Below, piece by piece: positions 1 to 5,480 of a stretch of 5,480 nucleotides of DNA (its first letter is position 1; every line of letters starts with the position of its first letter). The notes under the pieces were generated by a model. That model ran no database searches and was not told where the DNA came from. It saw only the letters and a list, made by a program, of their open reading frames with translations. Source of the DNA: Sulfitobacter sp. (lineage in GTDB: Bacteria > Pseudomonadota > Alphaproteobacteria > Rhodobacterales > Rhodobacteraceae). Location: positions 1 to 5,480 of the forward strand of contig JAGXHC010000142.1 of assembly GCA_024636405.1 (NCBI GenBank). The letters run 5' to 3'. The translations under genes and the position numbers were made by a program.

Positions 1-1
1 C

Positions 2-277
2 ATCCGCTCTTTCGTGCGGGAGGGTGGCGAATGGGTGCCCTATCAAGATGGCACGCTTGCTGGAATCCGCCCCTTGGCCGATCTTGTGGCCGCATCACCC
101 GTCGCAAAGGGCAACACACGGCTAGCACCCGGCACAGCGATGATGTGCGGCACGTTTGCCGTGTTGTCCGGCGGTGTGCGCCCTGTAGCAGAATTTCGGA
201 TGGAAATGATCGACGACCGTCTAGGTCGCAGCATCGAACATACCTACACCATGCTCAGCTTGCCGGTTATCGCCTGA
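2..277 (+). CDS. DUF2848 family protein, C-terminal part (5' end outside window)
   Basis: The reading frame is open from the left edge to TGA at 275-277, giving 91 C-terminal residues of a family whose members are usually about 220-235 residues. Recognisable DUF2848 C-terminal features are a Gly-Thr-Ala-Met-Met-Cys-Gly-Thr stretch followed by a Gly-Gly, then an acidic 'EMIDDRLGRSIEHTY' segment and the terminal 'LPVIA'. The family has no established reaction that I can name with confidence; it is probably a cytoplasmic enzyme. The stop lies only 15 bases before the amidase start, with the amidase ribosome site in between, so the two are very likely co-transcribed. A minus-strand fragment of a second DUF2848 gene lies at 3601-3792. 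Family assignment is from remembered sequence pattern; function is unknown. Confidence 0.8.
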   Translation: MRSFVREGGEWVPYQDGTLAGIRPLADLVAASPVAKGNTRLAPGTAMMCGTFAVLSGGVRPVAEFRMEMIDDRLGRSIEHTYTMLSLPVIA

Positions 278-292
278 CCCAAAGGGACCCCA

Positions 293-1600
293 ATGATTCA
301 ATCGCCCCTCACCTCGCCTTGCGGCCGGATCACTTTCCGCGCCGAAGACCGCGCACGGCAATTCGTGGATCGTGCGATGGAGATGCCCGCAGATGTCCTG
401 TCGCGGGTATATTTGCAATTCGATGCGACCCGTATCATGCAGGAAGCGCAAGCACTAGATGCGGATGCCGAACGTCGCGCAGGCCCCCTGGCGGGACTGA
501 TGATCTCGATCAAAGACCTGTTCGACGAACAGGGGCAGGTGACCACCGCAGGATCGCGGATTTTGCGCGACGCGCCACCGGCGGCGGCAGATGCGGTGGC
601 GATTTCCCGGCTCAAGGCGGCGGGGGCGGTGCCTTGCGGCCGCACCGCCATGTCGGAATTTGCCTATTCCGGTGTTGGCCTGAACCCCCACACTGGCACC
701 CCCGGCAATGCCCGCGACGCGGCGCGGATAGCGGGGGGGTCAAGTTCAGGCGGGGCGGTGTCGGTGGCGCTGCGACTGGCCGATGTGGCGCTTGGCACGG
801 ATACTGGCGGGTCTGTGCGTATTCCGGCAGCGTTGAACGCGCTGGCAGGATTCAAACCCACGCAATCGGCTGTGTCGCTGGAGGGGGCTTTTGCATTGTC
901 CCATAGCTATGACAGTATCGGTCCATTGGCCCCCCGGATCGCGACGTGTGCCGCAGTGCATGCGGTTTTGTCCGGCACCTCTGCCCCAGAAACGAAGACA
1001 ATTCCATTGAAACTGGCCGTCATGCTAGGGCCATTGATGCAAGGGCTGGATGTGCAAGTCGCGGCGGATTTTGAGGCGGCGCTGGCCGCCTTGCGCGCCG
1101 ATGGGCACGACGTGACCGATGTGGAACTGCCCGAACTGGACGGTTTCGGCGATGTAAACCGGATCGTCGTCGCGAGCGAGGCGCATGAAATCCATGCTCA
1201 TCACCTAGCAGAGCTGGAAATCTTGGGGGATCCGCGCGTTTTGCGCCGGATCATGGCGGCAAAGAGTTTTGCGTCGAATGAATATACCAACAAACTGGCG
1301 CTTCGCGCACGGGCGATTGCGGCGTTTCAAACGCTCGCGCAAGGCTTTGACGCATTCATTGTGCCCACCCTGCCAACCGTCGCGCCACTGATCTCCGAGG
1401 TCGAGGCGGATTTCGACAGGCTGAATGCCTTGATGCTGCGAAATCCTTCGGCGGTGAATTTTCTGGATGGCTGTGCGGCGACGGTGCCGATTCAGCAATC
1501 CCAAAAGCTGGCCACAGGCCTGATGATCTTTGCACCCGGGGGTGGTGACTGGCAAGTGCTGGGGGCGGCAGAACGGATCGAAGCGTTGTTGCGCCGGTGA
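293..1600 (+). CDS. Amidase-signature family hydrolase (GatA/AtzF-like amidase)
   Basis: This is a complete 435-residue protein of the amidase signature family, which hydrolyses carboxamides with a Ser-cisSer-Lys triad. The lysine is K74 in 'MISIKDLFD', the cis-serine is S150 in the Gly/Ser-rich loop 'AGGSSSGGA' (148-154), and the nucleophile is S174 in 'GTDTGGSVRIPAA'. The 24-residue spacing between the two serines matches characterised members. The length is normal for a stand-alone amidase. No gatB or gatC is nearby, so a role as a tRNA amidotransferase subunit is unlikely. The ATG at 293 is preceded by AAAGGGA at 281-287. It sits between DUF2848 and a membrane protein whose GTG overlaps its stop, suggesting one transcript and a shared catabolic job. 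The substrate cannot be told; the family is broad and annotation by name is unreliable. Confidence 0.93.
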   Translation: MIQSPLTSPCGRITFRAEDRARQFVDRAMEMPADVLSRVYLQFDATRIMQEAQALDADAERRAGPLAGLMISIKDLFDEQGQVTTAGSRILRDAPPAAADAVAISRLKAAGAVPCGRTAMSEFAYSGVGLNPHTGTPGNARDAARIAGGSSSGGAVSVALRLADVALGTDTGGSVRIPAALNALAGFKPTQSAVSLEGAFALSHSYDSIGPLAPRIATCAAVHAVLSGTSAPETKTIPLKLAVMLGPLMQGLDVQVAADFEAALAALRADGHDVTDVELPELDGFGDVNRIVVASEAHEIHAHHLAELEILGDPRVLRRIMAAKSFASNEYTNKLALRARAIAAFQTLAQGFDAFIVPTLPTVAPLISEVEADFDRLNALMLRNPSAVNFLDGCAATVPIQQSQKLATGLMIFAPGGGDWQVLGAAERIEALLRR

Positions 1601-2379
1601 CTACGACACTGATCTGGGGCGCTTTTCTGGCACGGATGGCGGGGACCGCCTGTGTCGTCATCGGGATATCCTGGATCGTCGCCCGGATGGGGCCGAAAGT
1701 AGGCGGCATTGTGGTGGGCCTGCCTATCGTGCTGGCACCCGGATTTGGCTTTATGCTGGTAGATCATGCGCCTGACTTTGTAGGGCAGGCGGCCGCGGGA
1801 GCGCTGTTTTCGCTCAGTGCGACGCAAATTTTCCTGCTGGTGTTTTTTGCCACTTCGCGGCAGTTAGGGCCTGTTATTTCCGTGGCCGGGGCGGCAATGG
1901 TTTGGCTGCTGTGCGCCGTACCGCTGAGCCTGATGCCGCATGATCCAGTCATCGGGGCAGGTCTGTTCATCGCCGTCACAATGCTGGCGCGGCGGATCGG
2001 GCGACGGTGGGTCGCGTCGCAATCGCGGCAGGCGTCTGGCACAAGATGGGGGCTGCTGGTGCTGCGTGGGTTGCTTGCCGGGCTGCTCGTGGGGGCCGTG
2101 ACCTTGGCGGCCGCCGAGCTTGGCCCAGCTTTTTCCGGAGCGATCATGGCCTTTCCTATCGGGTTCACGGTAATCGGCATATCGCTGCATCTGGACTACG
2201 GCGGCCATTTTGCCGGACAGACCGCCTATGCCGGATTGACCGGGATGTACGGTCTTGCTGGCTTTTGCATCTGTCTGGCGCTGTTTCTGGGGCAGGTGCC
2301 GATGATGACGGCCTTTTTGCTGGCCTTGGTGTCGTCGATCCTGATCACGCTGGCGCTAGTGCGGCGGGCGTCGGCTTGA
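1597..2379 (+). CDS. Polytopic inner-membrane protein with internally duplicated 4-helix unit
   Basis: I do not recognise a named family. The 260-residue protein is almost wholly hydrophobic, with about nine predicted helices (near residues 5-29, 36-55, 61-85, 91-113, 118-134, 151-175, 179-199, 205-232, 235-257). The two halves align without gaps at an offset of 144: W7/W151, G8/G152, R13/R157, G32-P33/G176-P177, P43/P187, F61/F205, G63-Q64/G207-Q208. Basic residues (R30, K34, R88, R132-R137, R256-R257) fit an N-out, C-in layout, which would put the two halves in opposite orientation. GTG 1597 overlaps the amidase stop (GTGA) and no clear ribosome site precedes it, suggesting translational coupling. 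The next start, ATG 1636, would cut helix 1, which repeat 2 shows to be genuine. A transporter for the amidase substrate or product is plausible but inferred only. A distant link to the small 4-helix DUF3147/GlpM proteins is possible. Confidence 0.8.
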   Translation: MTTTLIWGAFLARMAGTACVVIGISWIVARMGPKVGGIVVGLPIVLAPGFGFMLVDHAPDFVGQAAAGALFSLSATQIFLLVFFATSRQLGPVISVAGAAMVWLLCAVPLSLMPHDPVIGAGLFIAVTMLARRIGRRWVASQSRQASGTRWGLLVLRGLLAGLLVGAVTLAAAELGPAFSGAIMAFPIGFTVIGISLHLDYGGHFAGQTAYAGLTGMYGLAGFCICLALFLGQVPMMTAFLLALVSSILITLALVRRASA

Positions 2380-2430
2380 CATGATGCCGGGCAGAGCGCT
2401 CGCTACAGGCAGATGCATCGGACAGCAGCC

Positions 2431-3337
2431 ATGGTAGATTTCAAAGGGCTAGAAACGTTTTCATGGGTGGCCGCCCTTGGCAGTTTCCGTGGCGCAGCAC
2501 AAAAGCTGAACGCCACGCAGCCTGCCATCTCGCATCAGATCGCGCAATTGGAGGCGGATGTGGGGGCCAAGCTTCTGAACCGCGAAAGTCGCAAGGTCAC
2601 CCCGACGCTGCGGGGGCGACAGCTCTTGGTTTATGCTGAAAAGATACTTGCCCTGCGGGCCGAAATGCTGGCCAGCCTGCGCGATCGCGAAGCGGTGCGC
2701 GGCGTGATCCGGCTGGGTGTCGCGGAAACCATCGTTCACACGTGGTTGCCCCGTTTCATCAAGGAAGTACACCGGATTTATCCCAATCTAACGATCGAGA
2801 TCGAGGTCGATATTTCTCCATCCCTTCGCGCTCGGCTGCTGGCGCAAGAGATCGATATTGCCTTTCTGCTGGGGCCATTATCAGCCCCTCTGCTTCGCAA
2901 CCGGCTGTTATGCGAATATCATGTGAATTTCATCGCAAGCCCTGCGCTGAAAGTCCCCAATCCAGCCGATGTTCGGGATCTGGCAAAGTTTCCACTGATC
3001 ACCTTTGCGCGCAAGACGCAGCCCTATGAACAGGTGAAATCGCTGTTCAACCGCCCCTATCTTCCGCAGATAAAAACTGCATGCCTGCGCATCTATGGCG
3101 ACTGTGGTGCACCTGGCGACCGAGGGGATAGGCATCGCGGTGATCCCGCATGAACTGGTAGCAGCCGAATTGCGGTCCGGTAAACTGGAGCGCATCCAGA
3201 CCGAAGTGACAATGCCGCCGTTGTCATTCTGCGCCAGCTGGCTGGACAGCCCGGATACCTTGGCCGTCGAACTTGTGGTCGAAATTGCCGCGCGCATGGC
3301 AAAAATGCCCCAGAAGGGCACCAATAAATCAGCATAG
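2431..3337 (+). pseudogene. LysR-type transcriptional regulator, interrupted by one frameshift
   Basis: LysR-type regulators bind DNA as multimers and respond to a small effector, usually acting on neighbouring genes. The N-terminal winged helix-turn-helix is clear (residues 1-65; 'NATQPAISHQIAQLE' at 27-41) and is followed by the linker helix and effector domain from about 91. Reading is normal to K215, then shifts at the A5 run 3072-3076. Removing one A continues without a gap into 'LHACASMATVVHLATEGIGIAVIP' territory (GIGIAVIP, 232-239) and to TAG at 3335-3337, giving 301 residues, the normal size. As it stands the frame ends at 3153 with about 25 wrong residues and no second effector lobe. 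ATG 2431 is preferred over in-frame ATG 2413 because it matches the family's usual N-terminus; neither has a strong ribosome site. It lies 51 bases after the membrane protein and probably regulated that operon. A sequencing error is a real alternative to a true pseudogene. Confidence 0.88.
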
Positions 3338-3381
3338 AAAGTTTAACGGACATCGTTTTTGGAAAGGAAAGGGGACGCTAC

Positions 3382-3600
3382 CTTTTCGTGCAAACGCGGC
3401 GAAACGCTAAGGCAGCCAACCGGTTTCTCCAAAGGCTAATCACTCAGTCCGGCGAGCCGAGGGTCGTGACCACCGACAAGCTGCGCAGTTATTTCAAGCC
3501 GATCAAAACATTGGCGCCGAACGCTGACCACCGCGCCCACAAGGGATTGAATAACGCCATCGAAGGATCACACAGGCCTACCCGCGAGCGAGTGAAGATA
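3382..3600 (+). mobile_element. IS6-family transposase remnant (internal piece, both ends missing)
   Basis: From GTG 3388 the frame reads like the catalytic core of alphaproteobacterial IS6-family DDE transposases: 'QTRRNAKAANRFLQRLI', then 'GEPRVVTTDKLRSY' holding the second catalytic Asp (codon 3475-3477), then 'ADHRAHKGLNN' and 'IEGSHRPTR' holding the catalytic Glu (codon 3562-3564). The first Asp, the N-terminal zinc/HTH part and the C-terminal region are absent, so about 70 of roughly 235 residues survive. The likeness stops just after R-V-K-I at about 3600, where family members continue with 'MGRFKS'; the frame then runs on to 3741 through unrelated DNA that is antisense to a DUF2848 fragment. 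No terminal inverted repeats or target duplications were found. It cannot be active. The exact left boundary (about 3380-3388) is uncertain. Confidence 0.85.
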
Positions 3601-3792
3601 TCCGATCTGGCTGGCACAGCAGGTTGGCGCCCACGCGGTAAAAAAGCGGCGTCGTACTTGGGGCGGGAACGCCAATGGCGGCAAGTTCGGCGATATGGTG
3701 TTGCACGGCAGATGTATCGCGCTCGGTCCATCCCGCGATGATCAATGTGTCGATGTGACAGCTTTGCGGTCCGGGGGGGTGTCAAACTGCAT
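3601..3792 (-). pseudogene. DUF2848 family gene, N-terminal fragment, frameshifted and truncated
   Basis: Read on the minus strand, ATG at 3792-3790 follows a good ribosome site (AAAGGAA, complement of 3798-3804). After five in-frame codons a run of seven C (G7 on the plus strand, 3773-3779) puts the gene out of frame, and the ATG frame stops within about 17 codons. One added C restores a continuous frame reading through 'HIDTLIIAGWTERD', 'HHIAELAAIGVPAPST' and 'LFYRVGANLL', which is the N-terminal signature of DUF2848 proteins. About 65 residues remain; the gene ends abruptly where the IS6 remnant begins, and no continuation is seen on the other side of that remnant. It is divergent from the LysR gene at 3869, a usual regulator-target layout. 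It is a second family member beside the one ending at 277. The family call is strong by eye; whether the frameshift is biological is unknown. Confidence 0.82.
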
Positions 3793-3868
3793 GTCGGTTC
3801 CTTTAAGGGCTGGCTTGCTCTTTTCAAATCGCTAACCTGTGCATCATGCAAGACTTGACCACTTTTCC
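3793..3868. promoter_or_regulatory. Divergent control region between DUF2848 fragment and LysR gene
   Basis: This 76-bp gap separates two divergent starts and should have held both promoters and the LysR binding site. It contains a perfect palindrome, TGCAT-C-ATGCA at 3840-3850, which is a candidate operator half. I could not pick a convincing -35/-10 pair on either strand, and there is no clear ribosome site before ATG 3869, so the LysR mRNA may be leaderless or poorly translated. The operator role is inferred. Confidence 0.4.
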
Positions 3869-4753
3869 ATGACACTTGATCAAATCACTGCCTTTATCTG
3901 GGTTGCCCGTCTGGGCGGGTTTCGCAAGGCCGCCGATCAGTTGCACCTGACGCAACCCGCCATCTCGACCCGCATCGCCAAGCTCGAGCAGGAACTTGCA
4001 ACACCCCTGTTCGACAGAGAAGGTAGTGGCCTCACCCTGACTCGGCAGGGCACACTACTGTTGTCCTACGCTAAGCAGTTGCTGTTCGTGCAGGATGAAA
4101 TTCGCAAACATGTGGCCGATGCGACTGAAGTGACGGGTCTTTTTCGCGTTGGCGCTTCAGAGACGATAGCCCAAAGTTGGTTGCCCGATTTCTTGAAGGC
4201 GTTCAGCGCCGTCTATCCACGGATCAACATGGACCTGACGGTCGACATCTCTACCGACCTGCGGGAGAAGCTTTTGACCCGCCAGCTCGATCTGGCGTTC
4301 CTGATGGGGCCGATATCGGAATTTTCCGTCGAAAACGTGGCGCTACCACTGTTTGATCTGCATTGGTATTGCGCCGCGGGCAGCAAGCCGGTCGATCTGA
4401 CTCAAGCGCCAGTGATCTCGTACTCTGCCAAGACGCGTCCCTACCGCGAGTTGATGACGCTGCTTACTCGACATGTAGGCCCCAGCGTGCGGGTCTTCAC
4501 CTCGACATCCTTGTCGGCCAGCTTGCAGATCATCGCGGCGGGGTCCGCCGTCGGCCCATTTCCTCGCGCATTGGCAGGCAAGTTGATCGCCGATGGACGG
4601 ATCGCCGAATTTGACCCCGGACTGTCGGTCAGTCCGCTTGTTTTTACCGCATCCTATCTAGGCGAGCCGCGCAACTTTCTGGCCGAAGAGGGTGCGGCCA
4701 TTGCGTTAAAGACCGCGCTGGCCTGGCAGGCAGCCAATAAAAAAAATCTATAG
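3869..4753 (+). CDS. LysR-type transcriptional regulator
   Basis: This is a complete 294-residue LysR-family regulator. The winged helix-turn-helix occupies roughly residues 1-60 with 'LTQPAISTRIAKLEQ' at 27-41, followed by a linker helix and an effector-binding domain from about 91 to 290. It closely resembles the frameshifted regulator at 2431-3337 along its whole length: 'ETI..SWLP.F' (98-108), 'VDIS..LR.KLL' and 'D.AFLMGPIS' in the first lobe, and 'AKTRPY' (about 187-192) opposite 'RKTQPY' in the other copy. ATG 3869 matches the usual family N-terminus; an in-frame GTG at 3839 would add ten unlikely residues. The gene is divergent from a broken DUF2848 gene and lies 75 bases before a DUF1445 gene, so it may control either or both. 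The coding end carries an A8 run (4739-4746). The effector is unknown. Confidence 0.93.
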   Translation: MTLDQITAFIWVARLGGFRKAADQLHLTQPAISTRIAKLEQELATPLFDREGSGLTLTRQGTLLLSYAKQLLFVQDEIRKHVADATEVTGLFRVGASETIAQSWLPDFLKAFSAVYPRINMDLTVDISTDLREKLLTRQLDLAFLMGPISEFSVENVALPLFDLHWYCAAGSKPVDLTQAPVISYSAKTRPYRELMTLLTRHVGPSVRVFTSTSLSASLQIIAAGSAVGPFPRALAGKLIADGRIAEFDPGLSVSPLVFTASYLGEPRNFLAEEGAAIALKTALAWQAANKKNL

Positions 4754-4774
4754 GAGCCGATATATTTTCATAAT

Positions 4775-4799
4775 TTGACTTGCAGAATAGCGCGTGCAA
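4775..4799 (+). promoter_or_regulatory. Possible promoter and operator of the DUF1445 gene
   Basis: An AT-rich stretch follows the LysR stop. TTGACT at 4775-4780 resembles a -35 element, but the sequence 17 bases on (AAATCT, 4798-4803) is a poor -10. Overlapping it is a perfect inverted repeat TTGCA-N10-TGCAA (4780-4784 and 4795-4799), a plausible regulator site. The half-site TGCAA also occurs at 3847-3851 in front of the LysR gene. Both roles are inferred from pattern only. Confidence 0.3.
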
Positions 4800-4800
4800 A

Positions 4801-4825
4801 TCTTCCCCTACGTGAAGGGGGAAGA
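4801..4825 (+). promoter_or_regulatory. Hairpin that covers the ribosome binding site of the DUF1445 gene
   Basis: TCTTCCCC (4801-4808) is perfectly complementary to GGGGAAGA (4818-4825), with a T-G pair possible next to the loop. The 3' arm is the ribosome binding site itself (AAGGGGGA, 4815-4822), and the stem ends three bases before ATG 4829. In mRNA this would hide the site, so the structure may control translation. The pairing is seen directly; a regulatory role is inferred. Confidence 0.5.
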
Positions 4826-4828
4826 CAA

Positions 4829-5480
4829 ATGGCTTTGGACCGGATCACCTACGAAACACTGCGAAACCAGCCCGTCGATGCTGTACGCAAAGCGATCCGC
4901 GACGGAGCATGGACGCGCCATACTGCCGGTCTGGCCCGTGGCAAGCTACAATGCAATCTGGCGATCCTGTCGGCGGAATACGCGCTCGAATTTTTGACGT
5001 TTTGTCAGCGCAATCCCAAACCTTGCCCCGTCGTTGGTATCAGCGATAAGGGAAATCCAATGATGCCAACGCTTGGCCATGACATCGACATCCGCACCGA
5101 CGTGCCGCAATATCGCATCTTTCGAGATGGCGCGTTAACGGGCGAGCAATCAGATATCAGCGACCTGTGGCGCGACGATCTAATTAGCGTCGCACTTGGG
5201 TGTTCTTTCACCTTCGAAAACGCGCTGGTTGCTGCTGGCATCCCGGTGCGGCACATCGAACGCGACACCACCGTGCCAATGTATAGTTCCAACATCCAGC
5301 TGACGCCTGCGGGGCCATTTTCAGGCACCATGGTCATCACCATGCGCCCGATTCTCAAAGACCGCGTTGATGACGCGATTCGCATCAGCGGCCAGTTTCC
5401 GCAGGCGCACGGCGCACCCGTTGCGATCGGAGATCCTGCAGACGTGGGTATCGCTGACCTGAGCAAGCCCGACTGGGGGG
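4829..5480 (+). CDS. DUF1445/UPF0317 family protein (YcsI, D-glutamate cyclase-like), 3' end outside window
   Basis: The frame is open from ATG 4829 to the right edge, giving 217 residues of a family usually about 260-270 long, so only the last ~45-50 are missing. Family hallmarks are all present: 'IRDGAWTRHTAGLARGKLQ' (23-41), 'FCQRNPKPCP' (58-67), 'IRTDVPQYRIF' (88-98), 'DLWRDDL' (112-118), 'GCSFTFE' (124-130), 'VRHIERDTTVPMY' (140-152), 'TMRPI' (171-175) and 'HGAPVAIGDP' (194-203). Members are annotated as putative hydro-lyases; the mammalian relative is a D-glutamate cyclase (D-glutamate to 5-oxo-D-proline), and Bacillus ycsI sits with 5-oxoprolinase genes. Whether this protein has that activity is inference. 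The ribosome site at 4815-4822 lies inside a hairpin. The neighbouring LysR gene is the likely regulator. Genes for 5-oxoprolinase may follow outside the window. Confidence 0.92.
   Translation, partial: MALDRITYETLRNQPVDAVRKAIRDGAWTRHTAGLARGKLQCNLAILSAEYALEFLTFCQRNPKPCPVVGISDKGNPMMPTLGHDIDIRTDVPQYRIFRDGALTGEQSDISDLWRDDLISVALGCSFTFENALVAAGIPVRHIERDTTVPMYSSNIQLTPAGPFSGTMVITMRPILKDRVDDAIRISGQFPQAHGAPVAIGDPADVGIADLSKPDWG

Noticed and set aside
31..906. Long plus-strand frame of 291 codons overlapping the amidase
   Set aside because: It is an Arg/Gly/Pro-rich shadow of the DUF2848 and amidase frames with no family likeness.
2412..2419. GATGCATC palindrome before the first LysR gene as an operator
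   Set aside because: An 8-base palindrome is expected by chance every few hundred bases and this one has no second half-site nearby.
2404..2430. ATG 2413 as start of the first LysR gene
   Set aside because: It adds six residues not expected at the N-terminus of the family; ATG 2431 aligns with the paralogue's start.
3066..3080. Programmed ribosomal frameshift in the LysR gene
   Set aside because: The next frame requires a +1 shift, whereas A-rich slippery sites of this kind act by -1; no stimulating structure was seen and the family does not use frameshifting.
3306..3320. TGCCC-CAGAA-GGGCA hairpin as a terminator for the first LysR gene
   Set aside because: It lies inside the coding part before the stop at 3337 and has no following T run.
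3345..3360. AACG-GACAT-CGTT followed by T residues as a terminator
   Set aside because: The stem is only four base pairs and AT-rich at its base; too weak to call.
3601..3741. C-terminal part of the plus-strand frame starting at 3388 as real transposase sequence
   Set aside because: It has no IS6 likeness after about 3600 and the same DNA encodes DUF2848 on the other strand.
5005..5466. Minus-strand frame of 153 codons
   Set aside because: It is antisense to a clear DUF1445 frame that carries all the family motifs.

Overview
The window is GC-rich, with compact, mostly co-oriented genes and gene types (DUF2848, amidase, LysR regulators, DUF1445, an IS6-family transposase of the form common in alphaproteobacteria) that together suggest an alphaproteobacterium, most likely Rhodobacteraceae/roseobacter-like. 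This placement is inferred from protein style only; there is no rRNA or marker gene here.

Layout, left to right. (1) Positions 2-1600 and 1597-2379 form a tight operon: the 3' end of a DUF2848 gene, a complete amidase-signature hydrolase, and a 260-residue polytopic membrane protein whose start overlaps the amidase stop (GTGA). The membrane protein is an internal duplication with a constant 144-residue offset. (2) From 2431 to 3337 lies a LysR-type regulator that is intact except for one frameshift in an A5 run at 3072-3076. (3) The region 3338-3868 looks empty in a plain ORF scan but holds two gene remnants: the middle of an IS6-family transposase (+ strand, about 3382-3600), joined directly to the first ~65 codons of a second DUF2848 gene on the minus strand (3601-3792, itself frameshifted in a 7-base G/C run). 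(4) A second LysR-type regulator (3869-4753) is divergent from that broken DUF2848 gene. (5) After a 75-bp AT-rich spacer with an inverted repeat and a ribosome-site hairpin comes the 5' part of a DUF1445 (UPF0317, YcsI/D-glutamate cyclase-like) gene, which runs off the right edge.

Reading together: the window contains two related DUF2848-LysR modules. The left one has kept its enzyme genes but its regulator is frameshifted. The right one has kept its regulator but lost most of its DUF2848 gene, apparently through an IS6-associated deletion. The surviving enzymes (DUF2848 protein, amidase, DUF1445 protein) and the membrane protein suggest uptake and breakdown of a small amide or amino-acid-derived compound. 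The substrate cannot be read from the sequence. No tRNA, rRNA, CRISPR array, origin or complete insertion sequence was seen.
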